Below are positions 17,197-26,200 of a stretch of DNA of 64,000 nt, piece by piece. The translations under genes and the position numbers were made by a program. Each line of letters begins with the position of its first letter. Within the stretch, counting starts at the first letter, position 1. A model generated the notes under the pieces. It searched no databases and was not told where the DNA came from. It saw only the letters and a list, made by a program, of their open reading frames with translations. This stretch comes from Candidatus Zixiibacteriota bacterium. Its GTDB lineage: Bacteria > Zixibacteria > MSB-5A5 > WJJR01 > JAJRUJ01. The DNA lies in the NCBI GenBank assembly GCA_020051695.1, contig JAGVQM010000036.1, forward strand, positions 62,001 to 126,000. Direction: 5' to 3'.

Positions 17197-18073
17197 CCCG
17201 GCCATCAGTCCGGACCTGACCGCCCACCTTGAATGGTGCCGCGTACACGTCGATCAGGTCATCGACCGGCGGCTGAGTACGCGGGATAAACAGGCGGACC
17301 GCCTGGTGGAAGCGATGCGCTATGCCATACTGGGGGGCGGCAAACGGCTGCGACCGGCACTCGTGGTCATGGCGTGTGAAGCAGCAGGGGGCGCGGCGCA
17401 GACAGCGTTGCCGGCCGCGGCAGCGATCGAAATGATCCACACGTATTCACTGATCCATGATGATCTGCCGTGTATGGATGACGACGACTACCGCCGGGGA
17501 CGGCTGACTGTCCACAAGCAGTATGACGAGGCCACCGCGGTCCTCGCCGGGGATGCTCTGCATGCCCTCGCCTTTGAAATCCTCGCCGATTGCGGCGGGC
17601 CGGACATCGTGCGCGAAGTGGCCCATTATATCGGGGCCGATGGGATCATCGGGGGACAGATGGATGACCTGCTGGCCGAAGGTATCATCACCAATGAGCA
17701 GCATGTTTCGTTTATTCATCTGCGCAAAACCGCATCGCTGATCACCGCCAGCGTGCGCGTGGGCGGCCGGCTGGGGGGCACGACAAGTGCTCAACTAGAG
17801 ATGCTGACCGGGTATGGCCGCGATATCGGCCTGGCCTTTCAAATCGTCGACGATATTCTGGACGAAGTCGGCTCGACTGAACAATTGGGCAAAACGGCCG
17901 GTTCGGACCGTGCCCAGCAAAAAGCAACCTACCCCGGCGTGATCGGTATTGAACAATCGCGCCAACGCGCAGCGGAACTATGCGCGGCAGCCAAACGGGC
18001 GATTGCTGGTCTGGGCCCCGGAGCGGACCAGCTGGTGGCCCTGGCCGATTACATGATCTTGCGGGACCGGTAA
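17189..18073 (+). CDS. ispA: Polyprenyl diphosphate synthase (FPP/GGPP synthase)
   Basis: About 294 residues. The first Asp-rich motif is HDDLPCMDDDDYRRG and the second is FQIVDDILD; GGGKRLRPALVVMA holds the IPP-binding Arg/Lys. The residues before the first Asp motif (MIHTYSLIHDD) and the two-residue insert in that motif suggest short-chain C15-C20 products of the bacterial type, supplying quinone, lipid-carrier or isoprenoid synthesis. The product length cannot be fixed by eye. The start ATG at 17189 overlaps the xseB stop, suggesting coupling; a longer in-frame reading from 17147 lies inside xseB and is rejected. Confidence 0.93.
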   Translation: MNNPAISPDLTAHLEWCRVHVDQVIDRRLSTRDKQADRLVEAMRYAILGGGKRLRPALVVMACEAAGGAAQTALPAAAAIEMIHTYSLIHDDLPCMDDDDYRRGRLTVHKQYDEATAVLAGDALHALAFEILADCGGPDIVREVAHYIGADGIIGGQMDDLLAEGIITNEQHVSFIHLRKTASLITASVRVGGRLGGTTSAQLEMLTGYGRDIGLAFQIVDDILDEVGSTEQLGKTAGSDRAQQKATYPGVIGIEQSRQRAAELCAAAKRAIAGLGPGADQLVALADYMILRDR

Positions 18074-18098
18074 CCTCCCGCCACGACAGGCAGAAACC

Positions 18099-19001
18099 AT
18101 GGCCAATCAATTACGACTGGGAATCATCGCCAACCATCGGCGGCCCGATGCACAGGGGGCGATTGATCTGGTGCACCGCTGGGCCGAAGCAAACGGTTGG
18201 ACAGTGGCTTTTTCCGAGGGGCTTTCCGACGATCCAAATTCCGGCCCGGTGACCATCCCCCGGCAGCAGCTCAAGGGAAAAGTGGATATGGTCATTGCTT
18301 TCGGCGGAGACGGCACGATGCTTTCGGCGGTGCGTTCGGCCGGACCGCTGGAAATACCGGTCCTGGGGATCAATCTCGGTTCGTTGGGTTTTCTCACCGA
18401 ACTGACCCCGGCAGACCTCGACCGGACACTCGACCGGATCAGGCAGGGGGATTATTTCGTGGAAAAGCGGATGCTGCTGGAGGCCCGGGTACACGGGGCA
18501 TCCCGGCCGGACGTGCTGACCGCCTTGAATGATGTGGTCATCGACAAAGGCGCGGTGGTCCGCGTGATCCATCTGGATTTGTATGTCAATGACGAATTCA
18601 TCTCCTCCTACGCCGGCGATGGAATAATCGCCGCCACCCCGACCGGCTCGACGGCCTACGCACTGGCAGTTGGAGGGCCGATTATTCATCCGACAATCGA
18701 CGCCATTATCGTGGCGCCGATAGCGCCCCACACCCTGGCCCAGCGGCCGATGGTCTTTTCGCAAAATGATCGGCTCAAGGTCATCGTGTCATCCAAACGT
18801 CGGGACGCCACGCTGACAGTTGACGGCCAGATCGCCTGCACGCTCCATCATGGCGAATCAATAACCATCCAACGCTCGGCAATAATGGCCCGGCTGGTCC
18901 GTTTTGCGGAAAACTCATTTTACAAGGTACTGCGGGATAAACTGTTCTGGGGTTTCAAACCGGCCGACGACAGAACCCACCCCCCCGATATCCCCGATTG
19001 A
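18099..19001 (+). CDS. nadK: NAD kinase
   Basis: A 300-residue NAD(H) kinase making NADP. Signatures are VIAFGGDGTMLSAVR with the GGDG catalytic motif, GINLGSLGFLTEL and SSYAGDGIIAATPTGSTAYA, which is diagnostic. IAPHTLAQRPMVF and VDGQIACTLHHGESI complete the C-terminal all-beta domain. It is the last gene of the operon that begins with xseA, 25 bases after ispA. A weak ribosome site (GGCAG) precedes the ATG. Confidence 0.96.
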   Translation: MANQLRLGIIANHRRPDAQGAIDLVHRWAEANGWTVAFSEGLSDDPNSGPVTIPRQQLKGKVDMVIAFGGDGTMLSAVRSAGPLEIPVLGINLGSLGFLTELTPADLDRTLDRIRQGDYFVEKRMLLEARVHGASRPDVLTALNDVVIDKGAVVRVIHLDLYVNDEFISSYAGDGIIAATPTGSTAYALAVGGPIIHPTIDAIIVAPIAPHTLAQRPMVFSQNDRLKVIVSSKRRDATLTVDGQIACTLHHGESITIQRSAIMARLVRFAENSFYKVLRDKLFWGFKPADDRTHPPDIPD

Positions 19002-19397
19002 GTTGCGGAAATGACGATCCCCTGGCACCTGACAACAGATAATTCACAACTTTAAATAGACAGGTTATTCATTGTTTTTCAAGCGAGTTATATGGTTTCA
19101 TTTTCCTCCGGCCATAGAGGCGTACCCCATAAGATATGGGCAAACGGCAATACCTTTGTCTGCTCCTGATCATCTAAAATAATGGAATATGCTCCGGTAC
19201 AAGCCGGGAGTCCTGGCAAATCCTGTTTATCGCTATATGGTTAACCGGAGAATGACAACTTCCCCTCATTGAGATCATAAATCGGTAAGACATTTGCATT
19301 ATCCTGTCATGCATATGATTAAGGAGATGACGTAAAGTAGGAGTATAAAATATATCGACTGTTGTTCCTCCTCTCTGTAACAGGTGGTTTCCGGACA
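19002..19397. other. Gap of about 400 bases with possible structured RNA
   Basis: No convincing protein gene is present. The stretch is A+T-richer than the flanks and holds a row of short inverted repeats: CCTC/GAGG near 19107-19120, CCCAT/ATGGG near 19128-19142, CTCCGG/CCGGGAG near 19192-19211 and CTGTT/AACAG near 19359-19382. A plus-strand terminator closes it at 19398-19437, so it may encode an RNA or a long nadK 3' end. Confidence 0.35.
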
Positions 19398-19437
19398 AGC
19401 GGGAGGGTCTGCGAGGACCTTCCCGCTGTTTGTTTTT
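19398..19437 (+). terminator. Intrinsic terminator, plus strand
   Basis: AGCGGGA(G)GGTC from 19398 pairs with GACC(T)TCCCGCT ending at 19427, followed by GTTTGTTTTT. The T tract is only on the plus strand, so it ends transcripts coming from nadK or from within the 19002-19397 gap, not the convergent kinase gene. Confidence 0.75.
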
Positions 19438-19469
19438 GGCAAGTTGATCGGATGGCCGATCACCGGTAC

Positions 19470-22112
19470 CTAATTGCCGGAAATGGCGCTTTTAACCGCC
19501 CGCCGCAATTCCCATAAATCATAGGGTTTTTGCAGAAAGCCCGCCGCCCCCGCATTCAGCAGTTGCCTGGCCGTCGACTTGGGGGCCTGGCCCGAGGACA
19601 AGAGGATTTTTAATGTTGGTGTTTCCCGCCGAATATCGGCAAAAATCTCTGCGCCGCTTTTGCCGGGCAATTCGAGGTCGAGGATCACCAAATCCAGTTT
19701 GCCTCCGGCTTCGGCAATAATTTTCATCGTTTCGGTCGAATCGCGCGCAGTTTGCACGATATGGCCTTCGCGGCTTAATATACGACCGACCACATGCCGA
19801 ACACCGTCTTCGTCATCAACAATCAAAATGCGGTGAGCGGTCCGACCGTTCGTCCGCGGCGCCTGATCGGGGACGCCGGCGACAACGGCCACAGATACCG
19901 GGCGAGCCAGGTCGATCCGAAAGATCGTTCCGCCGTCGGGCCGGTCCAGGACTTCAATAGTCCCACCATGGTTTTTCACGGCGCCGTACACGACAGCCAA
20001 ACCCAATCCGATACCCAGCCCGCGCTCCTTGGTGGTAAAAAACGGTTCGAATATCCGGTCTTTGATCTCCGGGGGAATGCCCTTGCCGGTGTCGCCGATG
20101 CTGACAGTAAAGGTTTCCACGTCATGTTCGAGACGTACCCCGGTTTTGATCTCCAGCACACCACCGTCGGGCATCGCGTCCCGGGCGTTAAGGCACAAGT
20201 TGCTGACCGCCTGCCACAACTGATTGTGATCGCCTAAAATCAGCAGGGGCGAATCGCTTAACGACAAACGCAATTCAGTGTTCTTGGGCAGGGTCGGACC
20301 GACAAAGCGAATGGCCTCTTTGATGATATCATTGATATCCAATTGGGCCATAGCCGACGGCCCGCTGCTGCCGGCAGTCAGCAACTGCGAAATTAAATCC
20401 TTGGCGCGGCGGGAGGTTTGCAAAATGTCGCCCAATGGCCGAAACCGAGAATCATCCGGCTCGGTCTGCGACAGGACATCCGAGGTCCCGGCCATAATGC
20501 CGGTCAGCAGGTTATTGAAATCATGGGCAATGCCGCCGATCAGCGTGGTCAACGCTTCCATTTTCTGGGTCTGGGCCAGCCGCTTGCGCAGTTCGTCCCG
20601 CTCGGACTCGGCATCTTTCATCTCGGTAATATCGACCACATTACCCAGGAACGCCTGCCGCCCCTGGTAATCCATGGTCGTGACAATCATCTCCAGCCAG
20701 CGCGTGTCACCTCCGCTGTTGACCACGCGAAAACTATAATGGCTCGGCAAGTCGGGTTCACCCAATTGGCGGCGCCGGGCCCGGTCCTTGATCATTTCCT
20801 GGTCGTCCGGGTGAACAAATTGCCAGACCGGCTGGCCGATGATCATATCGCGGTGCAAGCCCAGTATCTCCTCCAGCCGCGCGTTGCAGTAGACGAACCG
20901 GTCATCCCGATAGATGAAGATACCGTTGAGGGAGCTTTCGGTCACCGAACGATAATTTTCCTCCGATTCGCGCAATTTTTGTTCGATACGCATCTGATCG
21001 GTGATATCGATTCCCACCGCGGTAATTCGTTCCAACCGGCCATCCGGCGCATAGATGAATGTATTATGCCAGGCAATCAGCCGTTCCTGGCCCTCCCTGG
21101 TCAACCAGGGCGTGTAGGCCCGCTTGCGGCCTTCGCCGCCTTCGAGTAATTCGTGGAAAGCCGTGCGGACGCGCTCGACGAAACGCGGCGGGACCAGGGT
21201 TTCCCACAATACAGTCCCCAGGACTTCCTCTTTTTTCCAACCGGTCGTTTCTTCGCATTTGGGGTTGAACAACGTGATCCGCCCCGTGGTATCGAGGCAG
21301 ACAATCAGCGCATCGGTGGTCTCGATGATTTCCGAGGCGAATTTACGTTCGTCAGCCAAAAATTCCGCTGGTCCTTTTTCTTCACCGACGTCCTCGTAAG
21401 CCACGACTGCGCCGGTGACCTCACCGGCCAGCCCAATCAACGGAATCCCCCATGCCGGATAAAACCGGCGCAGCGAACCGGCAAACAATTCCAATGGATA
21501 CAATGCGGCATGACCGGCCAGCGATTCGAAACGCACCATTTCCCCGCCATACAGCCGATCGATGCTGCCGACCAGGTCCTCCCGGCGGTACGAGGGATCA
21601 TAGAGAATATTATATTCGCCGACATCCTCTGCCTGCAATCCCGACAGACGGGTAAATGCCGCGTTCACGCCGCACGATCGTCCCGCCCCATCGAACACCT
21701 GCATGCACCAGGGAAAGGGGTCCAGCACCGGCTGCCCGTGCGCATCACGCGGGATGCCCGGCCCAGCGGGTCCGGCAACCAGTACCACCTGCCCCGGCGC
21801 CTCGGCGAAACACTCCAGGACCAGCCACTGCCGACCGGCGCCCGAGGAGTGCAGGCATTGCGGAAAAAACGCCCGTACAGCCTGCGGATCAAGTTGGCGT
21901 ACGCGGTTAAAAATAGTGGGCGGCTTGAATGCCTCCAGAAAACGCTGCAGCGTCATGCCCGCCGGTTGTGGTGCGTTCAAGTGAAAATATCCGCTGCATC
22001 CCGGCGCATGGCCGGTAATGATCAACGTGCCGGAGGAGTCGCACTCCGCGCGCAACCAGATATCCCCCTCGAGCGGGCGGCGGAACTGGGAGTTGACATT
22101 CGCATCCGGCAT
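19470..22112 (-). CDS. Soluble hybrid histidine kinase (PAS-PAS-PAS-HK-REC)
   Basis: An 880-residue kinase with no membrane segment, so it probably senses a cytoplasmic signal. After an N-terminal region of about 120 residues without a recognisable domain there are three PAS-like domains (roughly 145-245, 262-375 and 385-500; the last has LNGIFIYRDDRFVYCNA and FVHPDDQEMI). The phospho-acceptor motif is IGGIAHDFNNLLTGIM, followed by ATP-binding boxes [23 protein letters not shown] and GLGIGLGLAVVYGAVKNHGG. A complete receiver ends the protein (LIVDDEDGV, VILDLELPGKSGAE). No partner regulator is adjacent, so the output is unknown. It faces nadK tail to tail. Confidence 0.93.
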   Translation of the reverse strand: MPDANVNSQFRRPLEGDIWLRAECDSSGTLIITGHAPGCSGYFHLNAPQPAGMTLQRFLEAFKPPTIFNRVRQLDPQAVRAFFPQCLHSSGAGRQWLVLECFAEAPGQVVLVAGPAGPGIPRDAHGQPVLDPFPWCMQVFDGAGRSCGVNAAFTRLSGLQAEDVGEYNILYDPSYRREDLVGSIDRLYGGEMVRFESLAGHAALYPLELFAGSLRRFYPAWGIPLIGLAGEVTGAVVAYEDVGEEKGPAEFLADERKFASEIIETTDALIVCLDTTGRITLFNPKCEETTGWKKEEVLGTVLWETLVPPRFVERVRTAFHELLEGGEGRKRAYTPWLTREGQERLIAWHNTFIYAPDGRLERITAVGIDITDQMRIEQKLRESEENYRSVTESSLNGIFIYRDDRFVYCNARLEEILGLHRDMIIGQPVWQFVHPDDQEMIKDRARRRQLGEPDLPSHYSFRVVNSGGDTRWLEMIVTTMDYQGRQAFLGNVVDITEMKDAESERDELRKRLAQTQKMEALTTLIGGIAHDFNNLLTGIMAGTSDVLSQTEPDDSRFRPLGDILQTSRRAKDLISQLLTAGSSGPSAMAQLDINDIIKEAIRFVGPTLPKNTELRLSLSDSPLLILGDHNQLWQAVSNLCLNARDAMPDGGVLEIKTGVRLEHDVETFTVSIGDTGKGIPPEIKDRIFEPFFTTKERGLGIGLGLAVVYGAVKNHGGTIEVLDRPDGGTIFRIDLARPVSVAVVAGVPDQAPRTNGRTAHRILIVDDEDGVRHVVGRILSREGHIVQTARDSTETMKIIAEAGGKLDLVILDLELPGKSGAEIFADIRRETPTLKILLSSGQAPKSTARQLLNAGAAGFLQKPYDLWELRRAVKSAISGN

Positions 22113-22261
22113 CCGGGTATCCTAATCTGATTTCAGCGGTGTCTGGGGGACAATGTATGCATTCACCCGCCGGGCCGCCACAGGTTTTATGGCGGCGGAC
22201 AGACAACACTCCGCACCTGCTACGGATAACCCGGCCCCAAACTGCAGTTTTGGAGAAAATT

Positions 22262-22288
22262 AAAAAAAGCGCGGAGGAATTTCCGCGC
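22262..22288 (-). terminator. Terminator of the pilin-like gene
   Basis: On the minus strand GCGCGGA (22282-22288) pairs with TCCGCGC (22269-22275) around a six-base loop and is followed by seven T residues (A run 22262-22268). It lies about 50 bases after the stop codon. Confidence 0.9.
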
Positions 22289-22337
22289 CTCTGAAATCTC
22301 GCCAGGACCACCCGGCCGGTTGTGCCTACTGGATAGG

Positions 22338-22838
22338 CTAACTCTCGGCGGCAACCTCTTCCATTTTCACTTTCCCTGTCCCGGCGATGACTGATACCTG
22401 GTACAACTGCTCACCATCCTGGGAAAGAAAGGTGACGCTTCCCGAGGACGAGGCCGAACCATCCGCATCGAAAATCACGACGTTGTTATTAAAAGTCACA
22501 TAGCCCATTTCGATTTGCGGGGAAAATTCTGCGGCCCGGATCAACTGGTCGGTTTCATCATAAAGCTGAGAGCCGACATCCACCGTATCGGCGAAAACGA
22601 CATAACCGCCCTCGTACGAATTGAAATATATCCCGGTCGGGATCTTCTCGGCGATTGCCGTGGAGCGGGCCAGGCGCAGTTGGGAGACGACCTCCCGCAC
22701 GGCCGCTTTGGTCCGCAAACGGGGAATATAATCCAGGAACCTCGGCGTGGCCATGGCGGCCATAATTCCGAGTGTGACTACAACAATCATCAATTCCATC
22801 AGGGTAGTGCCCCGCTGGTCTGTTTTAACCGGATTCAT
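22338..22838 (-). CDS. Type IV pilin-like protein / pseudopilin (GspH/FimT type)
   Basis: A 166-residue protein with a class III prepilin leader: NPVKTDQRG followed by TTLMELMIVVVTLGIMAAMA, with glycine at -1 and Glu at +5 of the mature form. The hydrophobic helix is followed by a proline-rich turn and AAVREVVSQLRLARSTAIAE, typical of GspH/FimT minor pseudopilins, then a beta-rich C-terminal part. It needs a PilD-type peptidase and an assembly machine, none of which is in the window. The start at 22838 is supported by AAAGGAG; the in-frame start at 22949 would lie close to the promoter and precede the leader with an unrelated stretch. Confidence 0.88.
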   Translation of the reverse strand: MNPVKTDQRGTTLMELMIVVVTLGIMAAMATPRFLDYIPRLRTKAAVREVVSQLRLARSTAIAEKIPTGIYFNSYEGGYVVFADTVDVGSQLYDETDQLIRAAEFSPQIEMGYVTFNNNVVIFDADGSASSSGSVTFLSQDGEQLYQVSVIAGTGKVKMEEVAAES

Positions 22839-22952
22839 CGTCGGCTCCTTTGCCTCCTGAGACTTCAATTTTCGGCAGCATTTCGCCGCCGCCAAAAATA
22901 AAAGCAATTCCCCTGCCCGACTGGATGCGAATTTCCGTTCAGTGCCCAAACC

Positions 22953-22981
22953 ATCTTATTAATACAGCTTTAGTTAGCCAA
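22953..22981 (-). promoter_or_regulatory. Candidate promoter of the pilin-like gene
   Basis: TTGGCT (22976-22981), a 17-base spacer and TAAGAT (22953-22958) on the minus strand, about 110 bases before the start codon. Confidence 0.45.
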
Positions 22982-23101
22982 ACGCGGTCGGGGCCGCCAC
23001 AGCCGCCCCTTTTTCATCCCGTGGACCGATTGCCGAAGGCAATGATCTGGGGGAGGTTTCCCATAGTCAGCGGAGAAGACAAAAACTATCCGGAGCGATG
23101 A

Positions 23102-24298
23102 TCAGGAAGTCAGGTGTGAATCGATAAAATCCGCGAGTTTTGCGCCCAAAGCGTCCCAGCCATATCGTTGCTCGACCAGCGCGCGGCCGGCCGTGCCCAG
23201 GCGTTCACGGCAGGCGGGATCGGCCAACAAACGGGAGACTCGTGCGGCGAATTCCCGAGGTGAATCGGCCAGCAGGATTTCACGTTCGTCCCCGACGGCC
23301 AAACCCTCCGCACCAATGGTGGTAGAAACCACCGCCTTACCCATGGCCAACGCCTCGAGGATTTTCAGGCGTGAGCCACCCCCAATCCGCAACGGAACGA
23401 TATAGACCGCGGCATCACGAATAAACGGGCGAACATCATCCACCGTACCGGTGACCGTCACGCCGGGGGTCGCACTCAACCGGCGCATTGACTCCGGTGG
23501 ATTACGGCCGACAAAAGACACTTCAAGATCGGGACGCTCCGCGCGCAGCAACGGGAAAATTTCAGTCGTGAAATAGAGTACGGCGTCCTGATTGGGCCGC
23601 CAGTCCATGGAACCGGTGAATACCAGTCGCGGCGCAGTCACGGCGCTTTTTGCCGGACGAAAATAATCCAGGTCAACTCCATTATCCACGACCTGCACCG
23701 GCGTACCGGGGACCAGCGCGGCAATCCGGTCGGCATCGGCCTGAGTTACGGCGGTGATGCCGTCCGCCTGCCGGAACACCTCGCGTTCAAAACGGGCCAC
23801 TTTGGCGGCCTGACGTTTGATATACCATTTTTTCACGGCATTGCGCTCGTACTCATAATACCGGGCCCAGATGTCGGCTTCAATGTTGTGTGCGGCGATG
23901 AGTCTTTTTGTTTCCGGGACATACGGAAAATACACGGCATAGGGCGTCCATTCACAGATGACCACTGCGGGTTTAATTGATGTGACGGCCTGTTGCACCG
24001 CGCAAACAAAGGCACGTGAATAATGGCTGGTCACAATATATGGCTGCGCGGAGCATAAATTGGCCGCCAGCCGGAGGTAAAACAGCGGCCCGGACTTGGG
24101 CGGCACGTGCGGCGGCACGGCCAGTGGCTGCAGTCCTGCTGCTTTAAGGAAGTCAGATCCGGGTGACTCTAACCGGCCGTAAGCCAGATAATGCACGGCA
24201 TGCCGCCGGGCGATTCTCCGGGACAAGTGGTAACTGCGAATACGTTTGCCGGTGTTCAGCGGGTACGGAAACTCTTCGTCAAGGATAAGGATATCCAT
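23102..24298 (-). CDS. Glycosyltransferase, GT4/GT-B family
   Basis: A 398-residue retaining-type glycosyltransferase with two Rossmann lobes. The N-terminus MDILILDEEFPYPLNTGKRI with SYHLSRRIARRH is typical of sugar transferases that act on exopolysaccharide precursors, including those beside PEP-CTERM/exosortase loci. The donor-binding lobe shows LVFTGSMDWRPNQDAVLYF, VYIVPLRIGGGSRLKILEAL and MGKAVVSTTIGAEGL, which contains the conserved Glu. It lies three bases after the acyltransferase gene, so the two probably modify the same glycan. Donor and acceptor are unknown. Confidence 0.9.
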   Translation of the reverse strand: MDILILDEEFPYPLNTGKRIRSYHLSRRIARRHAVHYLAYGRLESPGSDFLKAAGLQPLAVPPHVPPKSGPLFYLRLAANLCSAQPYIVTSHYSRAFVCAVQQAVTSIKPAVVICEWTPYAVYFPYVPETKRLIAAHNIEADIWARYYEYERNAVKKWYIKRQAAKVARFEREVFRQADGITAVTQADADRIAALVPGTPVQVVDNGVDLDYFRPAKSAVTAPRLVFTGSMDWRPNQDAVLYFTTEIFPLLRAERPDLEVSFVGRNPPESMRRLSATPGVTVTGTVDDVRPFIRDAAVYIVPLRIGGGSRLKILEALAMGKAVVSTTIGAEGLAVGDEREILLADSPREFAARVSRLLADPACRERLGTAGRALVEQRYGWDALGAKLADFIDSHLTS

Positions 24299-24301
24299 CG
24301 G

Positions 24302-24892
24302 CTACCTGTCACCGTCCCCGGCCGAGGATGCATCGCGCTGCCTGATCACCCGGGCAGGATTCCCGCCGACGATACAATGATCGCGCACTTCGTTGACCAC
24401 GACCGCGCCCGCGCCGATAATACAACCGCGTCCCACCGACGCCATGATGATCGCTCCGTTGCCGATCCAGGTGTTGTCCCCGATGGCGATTCGTTCAAAC
24501 GTGCCGTCGATCAGGCGCCCGTTTTCATCATAGGCGTGCTGGCCTTTGCCCGAAAGAACATGTACCGCCGAACCCAGCAGCACACCGCTGCCGATCTCAC
24601 ACGTCCCCAGGATACAATATGCGCCGCATGATGACCCCGGCCCCATGCGTGAGTGCCGGTGCGAGAAAAACGAACCGAAGCCCAGCCCGGCGGTCGGTGA
24701 AAAACAATCGAGCGTTAGATAATAATAGGCCTTGCGCGAGAAATCGCCCAATACCCCGGGATGCAGGCCCAGGGCTGTGGCCACGGAAACAAAGGGACGT
24801 TCGCTGCCCACGAGCAGCGTAAGGAGTTGCATCCCCAGGTACAGCGGTAAAACCAGTACGACAGCGATGCCAAAAGCGATTTTTTTCATCAT
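24302..24892 (-). CDS. Left-handed beta-helix acyltransferase, membrane anchored
   Basis: About 197 residues. One N-terminal helix (IAFGIAVVLVLPLYLGMQL) anchors the protein, and the rest shows hexapeptide repeats: IGDNTWIGNGAIIMASV, GCIIGAGAVVVNEV and HCIVGGNPARVIRQRD, the usual C-terminal cap of sugar O-acetyltransferases. The start is uncertain; MMKKIAFG with GGACAGG just upstream is preferred to the longer reading from 25006. It directly precedes the glycosyltransferase and probably O-acylates the same polysaccharide or lipid-linked sugar. Confidence 0.85.
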   Translation of the reverse strand: MMKKIAFGIAVVLVLPLYLGMQLLTLLVGSERPFVSVATALGLHPGVLGDFSRKAYYYLTLDCFSPTAGLGFGSFFSHRHSRMGPGSSCGAYCILGTCEIGSGVLLGSAVHVLSGKGQHAYDENGRLIDGTFERIAIGDNTWIGNGAIIMASVGRGCIIGAGAVVVNEVRDHCIVGGNPARVIRQRDASSAGDGDR

Positions 24893-25018
24893 GACCTGTC
24901 CGGCATTATCCATTCCTGTGATCGGACTGTTCAATCGGGATCTGCAGCGGAACGATCGTCCCTGAGTTTGCGGGCCATGCGCCTGAGGAGACCACTTTAT
25001 AATCATAATCGCTGATGG

Positions 25019-25147
25019 TCAAACGCGTGCCGCCATCTGCACCACCCCCCACAACCCGTTGCCGACGACAACTAGAAAAGCAACGACGTCGACCAGACAG
25101 ATGAGATACAGATAAATCTGCAACAACAGCATTTTGCGTGAGTTCAT
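25019..25147 (-). CDS. Small single-pass membrane protein, 42 aa
   Basis: A short reading frame starting MNSRKMLLLQIYLYL and continuing through hydrophobic residues to VVQMAARV. It would be one transmembrane helix of about 25 residues with a basic N-terminus. GGGGGGAG lies four to five bases before the ATG, a very good ribosome site. It stands directly upstream of the acyltransferase and glycosyltransferase genes on the same strand. I do not recognise the family and cannot exclude a chance frame. Confidence 0.45.
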   Translation of the reverse strand: MNSRKMLLLQIYLYLICLVDVVAFLVVVGNGLWGVVQMAARV

Positions 25148-25222
25148 CCGCTCCCCCCGTTTTCCGCCAAGCAGCAGCACGGGGTGCGATGTGTCAAGAT
25201 GAAACAGCCCTGCCAGTCCGGT

Positions 25223-26200
25223 TCACCGCCAGCCGTGGCGCATCAGATCACGCAGATGGTAGGTCAAAACTACCTGCGCACCCGCGCGGAAAATCGCGGT
25301 CAGGTTTTCCAGCACCAGCGATCGTTCATCGGCGTACCCGGATTTTACCAGTAGTTTGGCCGCGGCATATTCGCCCGAGACATTATATGCCGCCACAGGT
25401 AGCGACGTCGCCCGGCGAAAATCGGCAATAATATCCAGATAAGGCAGCGCCGGTTTGACCATCACCCAATCGGCATCTTCCAGCTCGTCCAGTTCCAATT
25501 CGAGCCGGGCTTCCCGGCGGTTGCGATAATCCATCTGGTAGGTGCGGCGATCGCCGAACTGCGGGGCCGATTCGGCCGCCTCGCGGAATGGTCCGTAATA
25601 CGCCGAGGCATATTTGGCGGCGTAGGCCAGGATCCCGACATCGGTATGTCCTGCATCATCCAGCGCGCGGCGGATCGCGCCGACCCGACCGTCCATCATG
25701 TCCGAGGGAGCCACCCATTGAACCCCGGCATCGGCCAGCGCGACGGCCATCCGCGAGAGCACCGGCAAAGTTTGATCGTTGTCGATCGTTCCGTCCACCA
25801 CCAGGCCGCAATGGCCGTGTTCGGTATAGGCGCATAGACAGACATCCGCGAAAACCAGCAGGTCGTCCCCGTAACGCCGCCGTATTTCGCGAGTGACCGT
25901 AATCACCGGATTATCCGCTGCATACGCTGCATCAGCGGTATCCGATTTCCGGCCGGTGACACCAAATAACATAATCCGGCGAATGCCCAGCGCGATATCG
26001 GCCTCAAGCCCGGCCAGAAATTCATCGGGGCTTTCGCGGAAGATCCCCGGCATCCCGGGAATTTCATATTTGACACCGGGCTGATCGGTAACGAAATAGG
26101 GCTGGATCAGCGAAGCGGCCGACCAGCGTGTTTCGGCGAGCATTTCCCGCACCAGTTCGTTGGCCCGTCCCCGGCGCGGCCGTCTACCCAAAATGGACAT
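25223..26200 (-). CDS. hemB: Porphobilinogen synthase (ALA dehydratase)
   Basis: A 325-residue enzyme joining two 5-aminolevulinates to porphobilinogen. FADVCLCAYTEHGHCG has the three cysteines of the zinc-binding type, and the Schiff-base lysines lie in AYAAKYASAYYGPFREA and VMVKPALPYLDII. YNVSGEYAAAKL is also typical. Its start overlaps the end of the hemC-hemD fusion by 17 bases, so the two are expressed together. The terminal tail after LRDLMRHGWR is short. Confidence 0.97.
   Translation of the reverse strand: MSILGRRPRRGRANELVREMLAETRWSAASLIQPYFVTDQPGVKYEIPGMPGIFRESPDEFLAGLEADIALGIRRIMLFGVTGRKSDTADAAYAADNPVITVTREIRRRYGDDLLVFADVCLCAYTEHGHCGLVVDGTIDNDQTLPVLSRMAVALADAGVQWVAPSDMMDGRVGAIRRALDDAGHTDVGILAYAAKYASAYYGPFREAAESAPQFGDRRTYQMDYRNRREARLELELDELEDADWVMVKPALPYLDIIADFRRATSLPVAAYNVSGEYAAAKLLVKSGYADERSLVLENLTAIFRAGAQVVLTYHLRDLMRHGWR

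Noticed and set aside
19080-19200. Possible c-di-GMP (GEMM) or TPP riboswitch
   Set aside because: Short pieces such as GGGCAAACGG and CCTGATC recall these classes, but the required order of conserved blocks and the tetraloop contacts are absent on both strands.
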